Below are positions 34,652 through 43,451 of a stretch of DNA of 64,000 nt, one piece after another. Below the pieces are notes generated by a model, which was not told where the DNA came from, did no database searches, and saw only the letters and a list, made by a program, of their open reading frames with translations. This DNA comes from Fodinibius sp964490705 (GTDB lineage Bacteria > Bacteroidota > Rhodothermia > Balneolales > Balneolaceae): positions 65,940 through 129,939 of the forward strand of contig CAZBCG010000008.1 of the NCBI GenBank assembly GCA_964490705.1. The letters run 5' to 3'. How positions within the stretch are numbered: position 1 is the first letter of the stretch; each line of letters opens with the position of its first letter. The position numbers were made by a program, and so were the translations under genes.

Positions 34652-36052
34652 CTACCCTCCAAACGGAATGCGCTGCGGCAAATCGGCAGTCACATAGGCC
34701 ATCACCGCCATGGCAGCAATACATTTTTGATACTCCTCTTCGTCTAGTTTATCGATGGTATCAGCGGCCGTATGATGATACCAAAAGTAGCGTGAGCTAT
34801 CCACCAGCAAGTCCATGCCCGGTACGCCTTCGCGCATAATTGGACCGATGTCGGCCCCGCCGCCTCCGCGATTTATGGTACCGGCATTGATAGGGCTCAG
34901 CAGATCTCCAATTGCTGATACCATTTTATAGGCGTTATCAGATCCGCCGAAGCCAAATCCCTTGGGTTCAAAAACACCGCCGTCAGATTCAATAGCCAGC
35001 ACATGATTTTTGAGCGTGCCATTTTCTTGCAGCATATCTCGATAAGCAGTTGCGCCGCGCAGGCCGTTTTCCTCGTTTGTCCACATCACCACTCGAACGG
35101 TACGCTTAGGTTTAAGGCCCAACTTTTTCATCAGCATCACCGCTTCCCATGCGGCAAAACATCCGCCGGCATCATCCATCGCTCCCTGACCGACATCCCA
35201 AGAGTCGATGTGTCCGCCGACCACCACAATTTCCTCTGGTTTTTCGGATCCCTTGATCTCGGCAATAATGTTCCGAGAGGGTACATCAGGCAGTGTTTTG
35301 GCATTCATCGAGAGCTTAATTTTGATCGATTCGCCCATTTTCTGCAGTCGGTTTAACAACATGGCGTGTTCCATAGTAATGGCAGCCTGCGGAATTTTTT
35401 TGATGTCATCTTCGTATGCGGAATTACCAGTGTGAGGTGTTTGCATAGAATAGGGACCCACAGAACGAATGAGGCTGGCCACGGCTCCTACTTTTGCCGC
35501 TTCGATTGCTCCTTGATAGCGGTAGCGCACTGTTTTGCCATAACTAGTGAAAGGTACATTGTAAACCACAATTTTCCCCTCGGCTTCATCGGCATGTTGT
35601 TTTAGATCCTCAAAACTTTCAACAACCAGCACTTTTGCTTCGATGCCTTCTTCCGGGGTGCCGATACTTCCGCCGAGTCCCAACATGGGTAGCTCTTTTT
35701 TATACGGAGCAGTTAGCGTGGCTGACTCTTCACCGCGAACCCAATGGGGTACCATCACCTCTTGAGAGGTTACCCGGTCGAACGGCTGTTGATTCATCTC
35801 CTGTAAAATCCAGTCGATTGAATGTTCCAGGCTTTCTGATCCGCTAAAACGATGCCCAAACTTATCCACAAAATAGGTGAGTGTTTCAAACGCTTTGTCA
35901 TCGGAGAGTGCGGCATCAATAAGCTGTTGCGCCTCATCCTGATAAGAGCTCAGATCTATACTTGTTGAGTCGGATTGTGCAAAGGTTGGGGCCGTTATTC
36001 CAAGAAAATAAACCGTAAATAAGAACAGTGCTTTTTTAGCAAGGGGCATCAT
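34652..36052 (-). CDS. M28 family zinc peptidase with PA domain
   Basis: This 466-residue exported aminopeptidase or carboxypeptidase Q-like enzyme has a signal peptide ending APTFAQ. A protease-associated insert (about 130-250) precedes the catalytic domain. The co-catalytic zinc ligands are visible in order: His and Asp in VVGGHIDSWDVGQGAMDDAG, the catalytic Glu and ligand Glu in TNEENGLRG, Asp in AIESDGGVF, and His in YHHTAADTID. It would degrade peptides in the periplasm or outside the cell. It is alone on the minus strand with about 130 bp to the next gene. Confidence 0.93.
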   Translation of the reverse strand: MMPLAKKALFLFTVYFLGITAPTFAQSDSTSIDLSSYQDEAQQLIDAALSDDKAFETLTYFVDKFGHRFSGSESLEHSIDWILQEMNQQPFDRVTSQEVMVPHWVRGEESATLTAPYKKELPMLGLGGSIGTPEEGIEAKVLVVESFEDLKQHADEAEGKIVVYNVPFTSYGKTVRYRYQGAIEAAKVGAVASLIRSVGPYSMQTPHTGNSAYEDDIKKIPQAAITMEHAMLLNRLQKMGESIKIKLSMNAKTLPDVPSRNIIAEIKGSEKPEEIVVVGGHIDSWDVGQGAMDDAGGCFAAWEAVMLMKKLGLKPKRTVRVVMWTNEENGLRGATAYRDMLQENGTLKNHVLAIESDGGVFEPKGFGFGGSDNAYKMVSAIGDLLSPINAGTINRGGGGADIGPIMREGVPGMDLLVDSSRYFWYHHTAADTIDKLDEEEYQKCIAAMAVMAYVTADLPQRIPFGG

Positions 36053-36130
36053 AAGGGTGATAGTTTTTCAGGATTGTTATGTGGCATAGATAGTAAATAT
36101 GGGAAATAAAAAGACCATAAATGTCCCAAC

Positions 36131-36160
36131 AAAAAAAGGCTACTCAATGAGCAGCCTTTT
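36131..36160 (-). terminator. Rho-independent terminator of the M23 peptidase gene
   Basis: On the minus strand AAAAGGCTGCTCA and TGAGTAGCCTTTT pair almost fully with no spacer beyond the turn. The T-run extends to seven. It starts about 29 bp after the stop. Confidence 0.85.
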
Positions 36161-36188
36161 AAAGAGATTACAGGTTTTTGGAAAAATC

Positions 36189-37163
36189 CTAGTCCATAGA
36201 TTTATGATTATTCTCTACAATATCTTTGTACATCATATATTCTTCGGGAGTGGTATCCGCAAAGATGTATTTCAACGGATCAACCGGTTTGTCATTTTGA
36301 TGTACTTCGTAATGCAGGTGCGGACCTTCAACTCGTCCCGATTGCCCCGAGAATCCAATGAGATCGCCCCGCTTTACTTTCGTACCGGGCTTGATGCCTT
36401 TGGCATATGATGACAGGTGAGCATAATAACTTTCGTAACCATATTTGTGATTGATGACTACCAAGCGTCCGTATGTTCCTTTTAGGTCGGCATATTTGAC
36501 GGTACCGTCGCCTGTTGCAAAAATTTTGCTGCCGATATTAGCCCTGAAATCAAGTCCTTCATGTGGTGTACGATATCCCAAGACGGGATGAAAACGCATC
36601 CCAAAGCCACTCAATACAATGCCTTTTGTGGGTTTAATGGCCGGCATATGTTTCAGCTTCTTCTGATTTTTGTTGTAATACTTCTGGATTTCTTGAAAGC
36701 TAAGTTTTTGGATATTGATGCTTCGCTCCAGATTTTCCAGATTTTTTGACGTCCATTTCAGAATATCTGCCGTTTCCTGGCTATAAATATCATATTCGGA
36801 ATAAACATCAGCACCACCGGCCCCGGCCTGGCGCTCGTCATACGAAATTTCGTCCATTCCCAACACCGAGCGGTACATCTCGTTATCGGTTTGGGCAAGT
36901 TGGTCAACTTCTTGATCCAGATCTTGAATGGTCTCCTTGGTTTTTTCAAGCTGATTGATGAGTTCTTGGTTTTCTGCTTGGAGAGCAATTTCTGCGGGCG
37001 TACCGACTGAAAAGGAGAGAATAGAAATACCAATACCCGAAAGCACCACACCGCACAAAATCCAAACACACGCGGTATAAACAACACGTTCTAAGCTATT
37101 GTACTCGACGGGGACAAATTCACAATTTTGTTCGTCGTAGTAATAATAATTGTTAAGAGCCAT
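36189..37163 (-). CDS. M23 family metallopeptidase, membrane anchored
   Basis: This 324-residue cell-wall endopeptidase of the LytM type has one transmembrane helix near residues 29-50 (ACVWILCGVVLSGIGISILS), then a coiled coil (ENQELINQLEKTKETIQDLD), then the peptidase domain. The zinc site is complete: His in RFHPVLGYR, HEGLDF (His and Asp), the catalytic His in SYYAHLSS, and the final HLHYE. It may act as an active hydrolase, or as an activator that positions other hydrolases as EnvC and NlpD do; the intact site favours activity. It is encoded upstream of the M28 gene on the same strand. Confidence 0.93.
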   Translation of the reverse strand: MALNNYYYYDEQNCEFVPVEYNSLERVVYTACVWILCGVVLSGIGISILSFSVGTPAEIALQAENQELINQLEKTKETIQDLDQEVDQLAQTDNEMYRSVLGMDEISYDERQAGAGGADVYSEYDIYSQETADILKWTSKNLENLERSINIQKLSFQEIQKYYNKNQKKLKHMPAIKPTKGIVLSGFGMRFHPVLGYRTPHEGLDFRANIGSKIFATGDGTVKYADLKGTYGRLVVINHKYGYESYYAHLSSYAKGIKPGTKVKRGDLIGFSGQSGRVEGPHLHYEVHQNDKPVDPLKYIFADTTPEEYMMYKDIVENNHKSMD

Positions 37164-37274
37164 AAATGATTATTTATTCAAACTGATCCACAAGCAAGAG
37201 AACAGAAGCCGCCGTTTGTTACAAAAAGCAAAAAGTACGGAATAATCTAAATTTTCGAAAATTAGAACTATTTC

Positions 37275-38303
37275 TTACTCGATATCGCCTTCAAAATACT
37301 CAATAGCCCGTTTGGGCATGGCATGGGGGTCTTCCTTTTCTGCAATATGTGTTTTGACCTTATCTTGAAATGCTTCTGCGGCATCGTAGCCGTAATGGCG
37401 AAGCAGGTAGTTCATAGCGATGACTTCGGCAATAACAGTAATGTTTTTACCGGGCGTAATGGGCAGGTTAATCATCGGAATTTCGACCCCCATCACAGAA
37501 GTAGTATCCCGGTTGAGCCCGGTGCGTTCAATGTCTTTGGATTCATCCCAGAGCGATAGTTCGAGTACTACTTCCAACCGTTTTTGATACCGGATGGCAC
37601 GCACGCCAAACATCGACATGATGTCAATAATGCCCAGCCCCCGGATCTCCATAAAATGCTTGTTCATTTCGGTGGCGGAGGTCATCAATACGTTGTTTTT
37701 CTTGGTGAGGATGACCACATCATCGGCCACGAGCCGGTGCCCGCGCTCAACCAAGTCAAGGGCCACTTCGCTTTTGCCAATGCCCGATTTTCCTGCAATC
37801 AATATGCCAATGCCATAGACATCTACCATGGAGCCATGCACCATCGTTTGGAGCGCAAATTGATCCTCCAGAAAGTCGCGCACTTGATGCATAAACCGCG
37901 TCGTTTCCAGCGGGGTGCCAAATACCGGGATATTGGCTTCTTTTGCCATATCCTTTAGATAGTTGGGCAACTCATTACCGGCAGTAATAAAGAGCACCGG
38001 AATTTCAAATTGTGTCAGATTTTCAAAGGCCTCGACTTGTTCCTCCTTCGAAAGGTTCTCCAAATAGCGCGTTTCTGTATTACCAATTACCTGAATTCGC
38101 TGATGGGTAAATAACTTCACATAGCCGGCCAGCGCCAGACCGGGGCGGTGAAGTTCCGCCTCGGTCACATAACGCCGGTCGTCATCGCTTTCGGCGACAA
38201 AAGTATTGAGCTCCACCTGAACGCGTTTGCTAAGGCGCTCAACAAGGTATGAAACGCTTATTCGTTCTGTTTTGGGGATCGTTTCGTTGTCACCGAAAGC
38301 CAT
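37275..38303 (-). CDS. hprK: HPr kinase/phosphorylase
   Basis: This 342-residue bifunctional enzyme phosphorylates and dephosphorylates Ser46 of HPr or a homologue. The C-terminal catalytic domain has His156 in VHGSMVDVYG and the P-loop GKSGIGKS (171-178). The downstream region EIRGLGIIDIMSMFGVRAIR is the HprK signature. FCB bacteria often have HprK with an incomplete sugar PTS, where its role is regulatory. It forms an apparent operon with hpf (6 bp gap) and xerC upstream. Confidence 0.96.
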   Translation of the reverse strand: MAFGDNETIPKTERISVSYLVERLSKRVQVELNTFVAESDDDRRYVTEAELHRPGLALAGYVKLFTHQRIQVIGNTETRYLENLSKEEQVEAFENLTQFEIPVLFITAGNELPNYLKDMAKEANIPVFGTPLETTRFMHQVRDFLEDQFALQTMVHGSMVDVYGIGILIAGKSGIGKSEVALDLVERGHRLVADDVVILTKKNNVLMTSATEMNKHFMEIRGLGIIDIMSMFGVRAIRYQKRLEVVLELSLWDESKDIERTGLNRDTTSVMGVEIPMINLPITPGKNITVIAEVIAMNYLLRHYGYDAAEAFQDKVKTHIAEKEDPHAMPKRAIEYFEGDIE

Positions 38304-38309
38304 GGTTGA

Positions 38310-38609
38310 TTACCGTTGATGTAAGGTTTTTCGTTTGTATTTTTTGAGCTGACGGCTGATGTTTTCGATTACCATATTTATCGCCTGCTCATACGATGGC
38401 GCCTGTTCCTTGGCATTTAATAATTTTTGAGGCACTTTAACATTCAGCTCGGCCTGCTGTGGATTATCATCGTTGGGTACCGGTTGTAGGATGATATCGC
38501 AGGTTAAAATACGATCATAAAACTGATCCAGCTTTTGTACGGCATCTTCTGCATAAGTATGAAGTTTTGAACTTGCGTCGAAGTGTCTTGCTGTGAATGT
38601 AGTTTTCAT
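38310..38609 (-). CDS. hpf: Ribosome hibernation promoting factor (short HPF/YfiA type)
   Basis: The 99 residues match the short form of the family, which binds the 30S decoding centre and helps store ribosomes as 100S dimers or inactive 70S. Visible parts are the N-terminal TFTARHFDASSKLHTYAEDA, the strand with TCDIILQP, and the basic C-terminal helix ISRQLKKYKRK. There is no C-terminal dimerisation domain, so it is not the long form. It is encoded between xerC (19 bp) and hprK (6 bp), an order consistent with one transcript. Confidence 0.93.
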   Translation of the reverse strand: MKTTFTARHFDASSKLHTYAEDAVQKLDQFYDRILTCDIILQPVPNDDNPQQAELNVKVPQKLLNAKEQAPSYEQAINMVIENISRQLKKYKRKTLHQR

Positions 38610-38628
38610 AGAAACCTCTTGGTTAATG

Positions 38629-39546
38629 TTAATTTTTAGCTCGTGGATGAGCTAATTCATAAACGTTTTTGAGTCGTTCAACGGATGTATGTGTATAAAC
38701 TTGCGTTGCTGCTAAATTTGCGTGTCCCAACAGTTCCTTAATCACGCGAATATCAGCCCCTTGGTCAAGCAGGTGGGTGGCAAAACTGTGACGCAGTACG
38801 TGCGGACTTTTTTGCGTGACTTCACTGGCGCGCTGCAGATAATCCTTGACGATACGTTGCACAGCCCGTGGATAAATGCGCTGTCCGCTTGCGGCCAAAA
38901 ATACCGCTTTTTGTGCATCGGCATCCGTTCGATTTCCATACAATTCTTTTCGTGATTCCAGATGCTGTTCCATAGCCTCTTTGGCTCGATCACCAAAAGG
39001 AACAATACGCTGTTTGGCTCCTTTGCCCATTACTTTGACCTGATTAAGCTTAAAATTCAGATCCTCGATATTCAAATTTACCAGTTCACTTAATCGAATA
39101 CCCGTGCCGTAAAGTAGTTCCAAAATAGCACGGTTTTGTGTGGTTTTAGGCGTGTTGCACTCGGCCAGTTCCATCATACGATGGATGTCTTCTTCACTGA
39201 CGGTTTTGGGCAACGGCTTATCTTTTTTGGGGATGACCAGTAGATGCGCCGGATTTTGTTCCACCATTCCGCGCTTAAAGCAATATTTGAAGAATGAACG
39301 GATGGCCGCTACTTTGCGAGCAATCGAGCTTTTGGCCAATCCCCGTTCCGAGAGTTCGCCCAGCCACAGCCGAATAGTTATGCGTTCGATGAGATCCAGA
39401 TGCAACTGATCTTCGCCCTCATCAAAATGGGCCGTGCAGAAATTGAAGAATTGCGTCAAATCATTTTCATACGAAGTGATGGTGTGCGGAGAGGCATTCC
39501 GCTCGATTTTTAAATAGTGTAGATATTTATCAATCGCGTTCTTCAT
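38629..39546 (-). CDS. xerC: Tyrosine recombinase XerC/XerD
   Basis: This 305-residue recombinase resolves chromosome dimers at dif. The N-terminal core-binding domain opens MKNAIDKYLHYLKIERNASP. The catalytic domain has all active residues: Arg in GTGIRLSELVNL, Lys in VMGKGAKQRIVPFG, HVLRHSFATHLLDQG (His and Arg), GHANLAATQVYTHTS (His and nucleophile Tyr). The start at 39546 is chosen because the frame upstream to 39744 encodes unrelated sequence that would overlap the neighbouring glycosyltransferase gene. Whether it is XerC or XerD cannot be settled from this window. Confidence 0.9.
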   Translation of the reverse strand: MKNAIDKYLHYLKIERNASPHTITSYENDLTQFFNFCTAHFDEGEDQLHLDLIERITIRLWLGELSERGLAKSSIARKVAAIRSFFKYCFKRGMVEQNPAHLLVIPKKDKPLPKTVSEEDIHRMMELAECNTPKTTQNRAILELLYGTGIRLSELVNLNIEDLNFKLNQVKVMGKGAKQRIVPFGDRAKEAMEQHLESRKELYGNRTDADAQKAVFLAASGQRIYPRAVQRIVKDYLQRASEVTQKSPHVLRHSFATHLLDQGADIRVIKELLGHANLAATQVYTHTSVERLKNVYELAHPRAKN

Positions 39547-39616
39547 CTGTCTGCAATATGGATACTTTGCCGATAAAAATAAACAGTAACTTAATGGCCA
39601 GTTTCCAACATCTGCA

Positions 39617-40783
39617 TCAAACAGCGCGGTCTTTCCACTGTGTGGACTCATCCGAAAAATGATCTCTGAGCACCCGAACTCCCAGCGCTTCGAACCAACC
39701 AATGGCAAGGGGATGTAAGAATCCATAGCTGGTGCTCCAGCCAAACCACCGATCGATGATAAAACGCTGCACCAGCATGATGGCTACCGCTGCAGAACAA
39801 AGCAAAATCTGTATTGCTGATCCAAAAAACAGCAAAAATGGCAGTGACAGCGCGGGCAGGATAAAGACGATAAATTGAAGCAGGGCCATCCCGCTAAAAA
39901 GTAGGAGGTTGTGGTTGAATCCCGCAAAAAAGTTCTTTCGAAATCCTTCCCACAATTCGTCTCCCGATTCATACATGCGACAGCTGACCGTTCCCCCGCC
40001 GTGATACATTTTCATAGCGTATCCTGCACGTTTAATTTTTTGAGCGAGTGCTACATCCTCGACGATCTCATTTTTTACGGATTTATGGCCATTTATGCCC
40101 TCATATGCCGATCGTTTGAAGGCTAAAAATTGTCCGCATGCGGCGGCAAAAAGAACACCCATTTCTTGTCGGATGAACGCTGGAATCCATTTTGGTGCCC
40201 GATACACATACCGCGAGGGCAGCAGGGTAAGGAGTCCAAAATAGACAATGGGGATGACGGTCTTTTCCCAGAACGAGTCCAGTTTTTGCATCGGCCAGAC
40301 GGTCACAAAATCGACCACATCTTGTCCCATTGACCGAACGACCTTGGCAGTGGCTTGTGGCTCCAGCCAGGTATCGGCATCAGTAAAAATAAGAATGTTG
40401 CCTTTGGCCGTTTCTGACAACTGCTGACAGGCCCACGATTTGCCGAGCCAGTCGTCGGGTTTTGGTTGTCCGGAAATAATAGTCAGTGTGTTGGAAAATT
40501 GATCGCTCAATTTATCCAGAATATCAGAGGTACCGTCGGTAGATCCGTCATTGAGCACGATAACCTCGAAGTTCGGATATTGTTGATCTACTGCGGAACG
40601 AACGCACCGTTCAATGGAGTTGGCTTCGTTGCGGGCGGGAATGCAAATGCTTACGCTGGGAGCCTGTTCATCAAAATAGTGGCGCGGCGTAGGCTGAGTA
40701 GGTTTAAAATCCTGTTTGTTGAGATACAAAATACCGCTTGTGATCAGTAGATAGGCCAGCGCTATGTAGAGCAAAATCGTCAT
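39617..40783 (-). CDS. Glycosyltransferase family 2, carotenoid-type (CruC/CrtQ-like)
   Basis: This 388-residue membrane enzyme has one N-terminal helix, a GT2 domain with SICIPARNEANSIERCVRSA, NDGSTDGTSDIL and the metal-binding DADTW (D-x-D), then QFLAFKRSAYEGINGHKSV and EIVEDVALAQKIKRAG (acceptor-site ED motif), and three C-terminal helices. This layout is that of carotenoid glycosyltransferases such as CruC and diaponeurosporenoate glycosyltransferase. It is divergent from the CrtC-like hydratase gene with a 92-bp gap, which supports glycosylation of a hydroxylated carotenoid. That substrate is an inference. Confidence 0.8.
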   Translation of the reverse strand: MTILLYIALAYLLITSGILYLNKQDFKPTQPTPRHYFDEQAPSVSICIPARNEANSIERCVRSAVDQQYPNFEVIVLNDGSTDGTSDILDKLSDQFSNTLTIISGQPKPDDWLGKSWACQQLSETAKGNILIFTDADTWLEPQATAKVVRSMGQDVVDFVTVWPMQKLDSFWEKTVIPIVYFGLLTLLPSRYVYRAPKWIPAFIRQEMGVLFAAACGQFLAFKRSAYEGINGHKSVKNEIVEDVALAQKIKRAGYAMKMYHGGGTVSCRMYESGDELWEGFRKNFFAGFNHNLLLFSGMALLQFIVFILPALSLPFLLFFGSAIQILLCSAAVAIMLVQRFIIDRWFGWSTSYGFLHPLAIGWFEALGVRVLRDHFSDESTQWKDRAV

Positions 40784-40875
40784 GGCTAAAAGGTAGTAGT
40801 GTGAGCAGTAAGATCAAATCGAATGGTTGAAGAAGCAGTTGCAGCTGAGTTCGCAAACCATTTAATTGGCAGCCT

Positions 40876-41961
40876 ATGAATTTGTTATCAAATCCAAGTC
40901 AAGACGTGCGTCATCGACCTCATAGCTCTGGCGGCTATGAGTGGTGGTATTTTGACGGTCGTTCGCTGGATGAAAGATTTAGCTTTGTGATTATTTTTTA
41001 TGAAGGCAATTCGTTTTCTACGCGCTACAACGGGGCGCTTTTGGATGGTAAATCTGCTATGCCGGCGGAGTATCCGGCGATAAGTATTTCGGTCTATGAG
41101 AATGGAAATCCGATCTATTACAGCTTTACGGAGTTCGATTCATCGGATTGCAGCTTTAGCGAAGAGGCTCCGCTTGTCGAAATTGGTCCGCACCGCATGG
41201 AAGAGATCGGGGATGATCAGAAGCTGATTTACAAGCTGGATTTGGATGAAACCCTTGCCAGCGGTGATCAATTGGAGGGAACCATAACCTTTGAAAGTCT
41301 TCGTTCACAGTCAGCAATTCTTGAATCTGATCAGCAAACTAGCGCCGGCCACACCTGGAATTTGGTTCAGCCGCGTGCGGATGTACAGGCAGTGTTTACA
41401 ATTCAGGGTATTAGGGATTCTTCCAACGAAATTCAATTCCAGGGCAGGGGATATCACGATCATAACACCGGCCGGGAGCCCATGCACAAAGAGTTTACCG
41501 ATTGGTACTGGGGACGCTTTCATTTCGATTCTGCCACGTTGGTCTATTATGTGATGAACCATCAGGATGAGAAACAGCATCAGGCCTGGCTGATTAGTAA
41601 AAACAACGCAGAACTGCTGCACACCTTTGATCAGGTTGATCTTGCAGACAACGGATTTACGCTTTTTGGACTACAGCCGTACCGCAAAATCGGACTCCGT
41701 TCTGATGAGGCTGAGATTCAAGTGCAGCACCGCCAAGTTGTTGATAACGGACCGTTTTACCAGCGGTATCACAGTGATGCTTTTTTGCGTGTGCCCGATT
41801 CGAATATCGTTGAACAGCAGCAGGGCATCAGCGAATATCTTTATCCCGATCGCATTAATGCGCGTGTATTTTGGCCGTTTGTGAATATGCGCATCCGATA
41901 CAAAACCGAAAAGCCGCACTGGGTGCAGCGGTCAAAAATGCTGTATCGTTGGACGTGGTAA
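40876..41961 (+). CDS. crtC: Carotenoid 1,2-hydratase, CrtC-like
   Basis: This 361-residue protein starts without a signal peptide and carries the CrtC/AttH hallmarks: SSGGYEWWYFDGRSLDERFS near residues 16-35, the middle GRGYHDHNTGREPMHKEFTDWYWGRF-like block with its HDHN and WYWG residues, and a lipocalin-like second half. CrtC adds water to the terminal double bond of an acyclic carotenoid end, leaving a tertiary hydroxyl at C-1. That hydroxyl is the usual anchor for a sugar, fitting the neighbouring glycosyltransferase. A terminator lies 15 bp after the stop. Confidence 0.82.
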   Translation: MNLLSNPSQDVRHRPHSSGGYEWWYFDGRSLDERFSFVIIFYEGNSFSTRYNGALLDGKSAMPAEYPAISISVYENGNPIYYSFTEFDSSDCSFSEEAPLVEIGPHRMEEIGDDQKLIYKLDLDETLASGDQLEGTITFESLRSQSAILESDQQTSAGHTWNLVQPRADVQAVFTIQGIRDSSNEIQFQGRGYHDHNTGREPMHKEFTDWYWGRFHFDSATLVYYVMNHQDEKQHQAWLISKNNAELLHTFDQVDLADNGFTLFGLQPYRKIGLRSDEAEIQVQHRQVVDNGPFYQRYHSDAFLRVPDSNIVEQQQGISEYLYPDRINARVFWPFVNMRIRYKTEKPHWVQRSKMLYRWTW

Positions 41962-41975
41962 AAAAGCCTTTTTAG

Positions 41976-42006
41976 AACATCCGAAGTTTTAGAAACTTCG
42001 GATGTT
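41976..42006. terminator. Bidirectional Rho-independent terminator
   Basis: A perfect 14-bp stem, AACATCCGAAGTTT with AAACTTCGGATGTT and a 3-base loop, lies between the convergent hydratase and acyltransferase genes. TTGTTTA follows on the plus strand. On the minus strand the sequence after the stem is CTAAAAAGG, so it is stronger for the plus strand. Confidence 0.85.
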
Positions 42007-42013
42007 TGTTTAG

Positions 42014-42676
42014 TCATAAAAACTGCTCAAACTCCGTATCGTCAAAGCCCGCTTGTTCTCTGAGTTCAGCTAAAATTTCATCCAGTTGTTTTTCAAAATA
42101 GGCTGTTTTCTTCTCGCGTGATAATGAGGTCTCGAGGTTTGTTGGGCGTCCTACATACAGGTGCAGTTCCGGTTTATCGTGTCGAATCGTATGCATGTAG
42201 ATGCCGACGGGAACAAAATCCACATGTTCGAGATTATCGTGTAGCCAGGCCAGTCCGCCCTCGAAATGCATTGCAGATCCGGGGGGAGTAATGGTGCCTT
42301 CAGGATAGATGAACAAGCTTGAATGGGGGCGCTCGAACGATTTGACGGCGTACCGCAGCGACCGAATGGTCTTGCGGGCATCATCCCGATTAATAGAAAA
42401 AGCCCCGATTTTTTGAAACAGTGAATACTGCTGCATCTGCTTGTCTTCCATCATGGCCCGTGCCTGTTGCCGGAATCGAAATTCATTAAGCAGCAGGGGA
42501 ATCAGCCCATCCCACCAAGAGTGATGGTTGAGGTAATAGACGGTTTTGCACTCCGAGCAGGGCGAATATTCCTGCTTGAGCCACACCTTTTTAAACCGGC
42601 GCTTGAATAACAGCCAGGTGTATAAACGAAATCCTTTGATAAAGAGCGGTGATTCGTTGGCGGGAATAAAATCCAC
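42014..42676 (-). CDS. Lysophospholipid acyltransferase (PlsC)-like protein
   Basis: This 220-residue acyltransferase has the HX4D active site in NHHSWWDG, the FIYPEGT acceptor motif and the final FVPVGIYM stretch of the family. An N-terminal extension contains a CPxC-like pair (SPCSECKTVYY). It could acylate glycerol-phosphate lipids. Lying next to a glycosyltransferase 2 and a CrtC-like hydratase, it could also acylate the sugar of a carotenoid glucoside, as CruD-type enzymes do. The first role is the family default and the second is inferred from context. Confidence 0.85.
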   Translation of the reverse strand: MDFIPANESPLFIKGFRLYTWLLFKRRFKKVWLKQEYSPCSECKTVYYLNHHSWWDGLIPLLLNEFRFRQQARAMMEDKQMQQYSLFQKIGAFSINRDDARKTIRSLRYAVKSFERPHSSLFIYPEGTITPPGSAMHFEGGLAWLHDNLEHVDFVPVGIYMHTIRHDKPELHLYVGRPTNLETSLSREKKTAYFEKQLDEILAELREQAGFDDTEFEQFL

Positions 42677-42763
42677 AGTTAAAATATTTGTTGAGCGTTT
42701 CTGACCTGAATATCTTTAGGCTTGATCAGAGTTGCCAGTTTTAACTACAATTGTTTGACACAA

Positions 42764-43390
42764 ATGGATTTACAGGCGATCGAAGAATATGCCCTCGCAC
42801 ACACTACCGATGATTCCCCTATAGTGCAACAGCTCATCGAGATATCAGAAAAGGATTTGGAATTCACCGATATGCTGAGCGGCAAACAGGTGGGACGCCT
42901 GCTGGCGATTTTGATTAAAATATCGGGGGCAAGGCGCGTGCTGGAAGTCGGTACCTTTACCGGTTATTCCGCGTTGACGATGGCCGAGGCTTTACCGGGA
43001 GACGGTGAATTGTTCACTTGTGAATACAACAAGCGCTACGAAGATATTGCACGCACCTTTTTTGATAAAAGTGATGCAGGATCAAAAATTACCTTGCTGA
43101 TGGGAAAGGCACTTGAAACCATTCCTACTATCGAGGGTACCTTTGATTTTGTATTCCTGGATGCGGATAAGATCAACTATCCCCAGTATTATGATATGAT
43201 TTTGCCGCGTATGGAACCGGGCGCACTTATGGTGATTGACAATGTGCTTTGGGATGGGGAAGTGCTGGAAGCAAACACCGAAAAATCGCATGCTATTGAT
43301 CGGATGAGCAAGCAGATCCGCGATGATGATTCGGTAGAACAGGTGATGCTCACCGTTCGTGATGGCGTTACGATCGTCCGTAAGAAATAA
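42764..43390 (+). CDS. SAM-dependent O-methyltransferase (family 3, COMT-like)
   Basis: This 208-residue class I methyltransferase resembles caffeoyl-CoA/catechol O-methyltransferases. The SAM site is VLEVGTFTGYSALTMAEALP near residues 60-79, with the metal-binding Asp in FDFVFLDADKINYPQYYD near 140 and Asn in VIDNVLWDGEV. The start is set at ATG 42764 (MDLQAIEEYALAH), which fits the usual N-terminal helix. An upstream TTG would add 14 atypical residues. The substrate is unknown. A terminator hairpin follows directly. Confidence 0.9.
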   Translation: MDLQAIEEYALAHTTDDSPIVQQLIEISEKDLEFTDMLSGKQVGRLLAILIKISGARRVLEVGTFTGYSALTMAEALPGDGELFTCEYNKRYEDIARTFFDKSDAGSKITLLMGKALETIPTIEGTFDFVFLDADKINYPQYYDMILPRMEPGALMVIDNVLWDGEVLEANTEKSHAIDRMSKQIRDDDSVEQVMLTVRDGVTIVRKK

Positions 43391-43393
43391 AAA

Positions 43394-43425
43394 AGCCTGA
43401 ATCCGAATTGAATCGAATTCAGGCT
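43394..43425. terminator. Bidirectional terminator
   Basis: AGCCTGAAT and ATTCAGGCT form the base of a stem with a second part (CGA/TCG) near the loop. A-tracts and the flanking TAAAGTC allow use by the methyltransferase gene and by the convergent FKBP gene. Confidence 0.75.
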
Positions 43426-43451
43426 AAAGTCAATAATCGAGCTTTGGGGAA

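Noticed and set aside
38629..39546. Integrase of a genomic island
   Set aside because: Length, motifs and the hpf-hprK neighbourhood fit the housekeeping XerC/D. No attachment-site duplication or cargo was seen.
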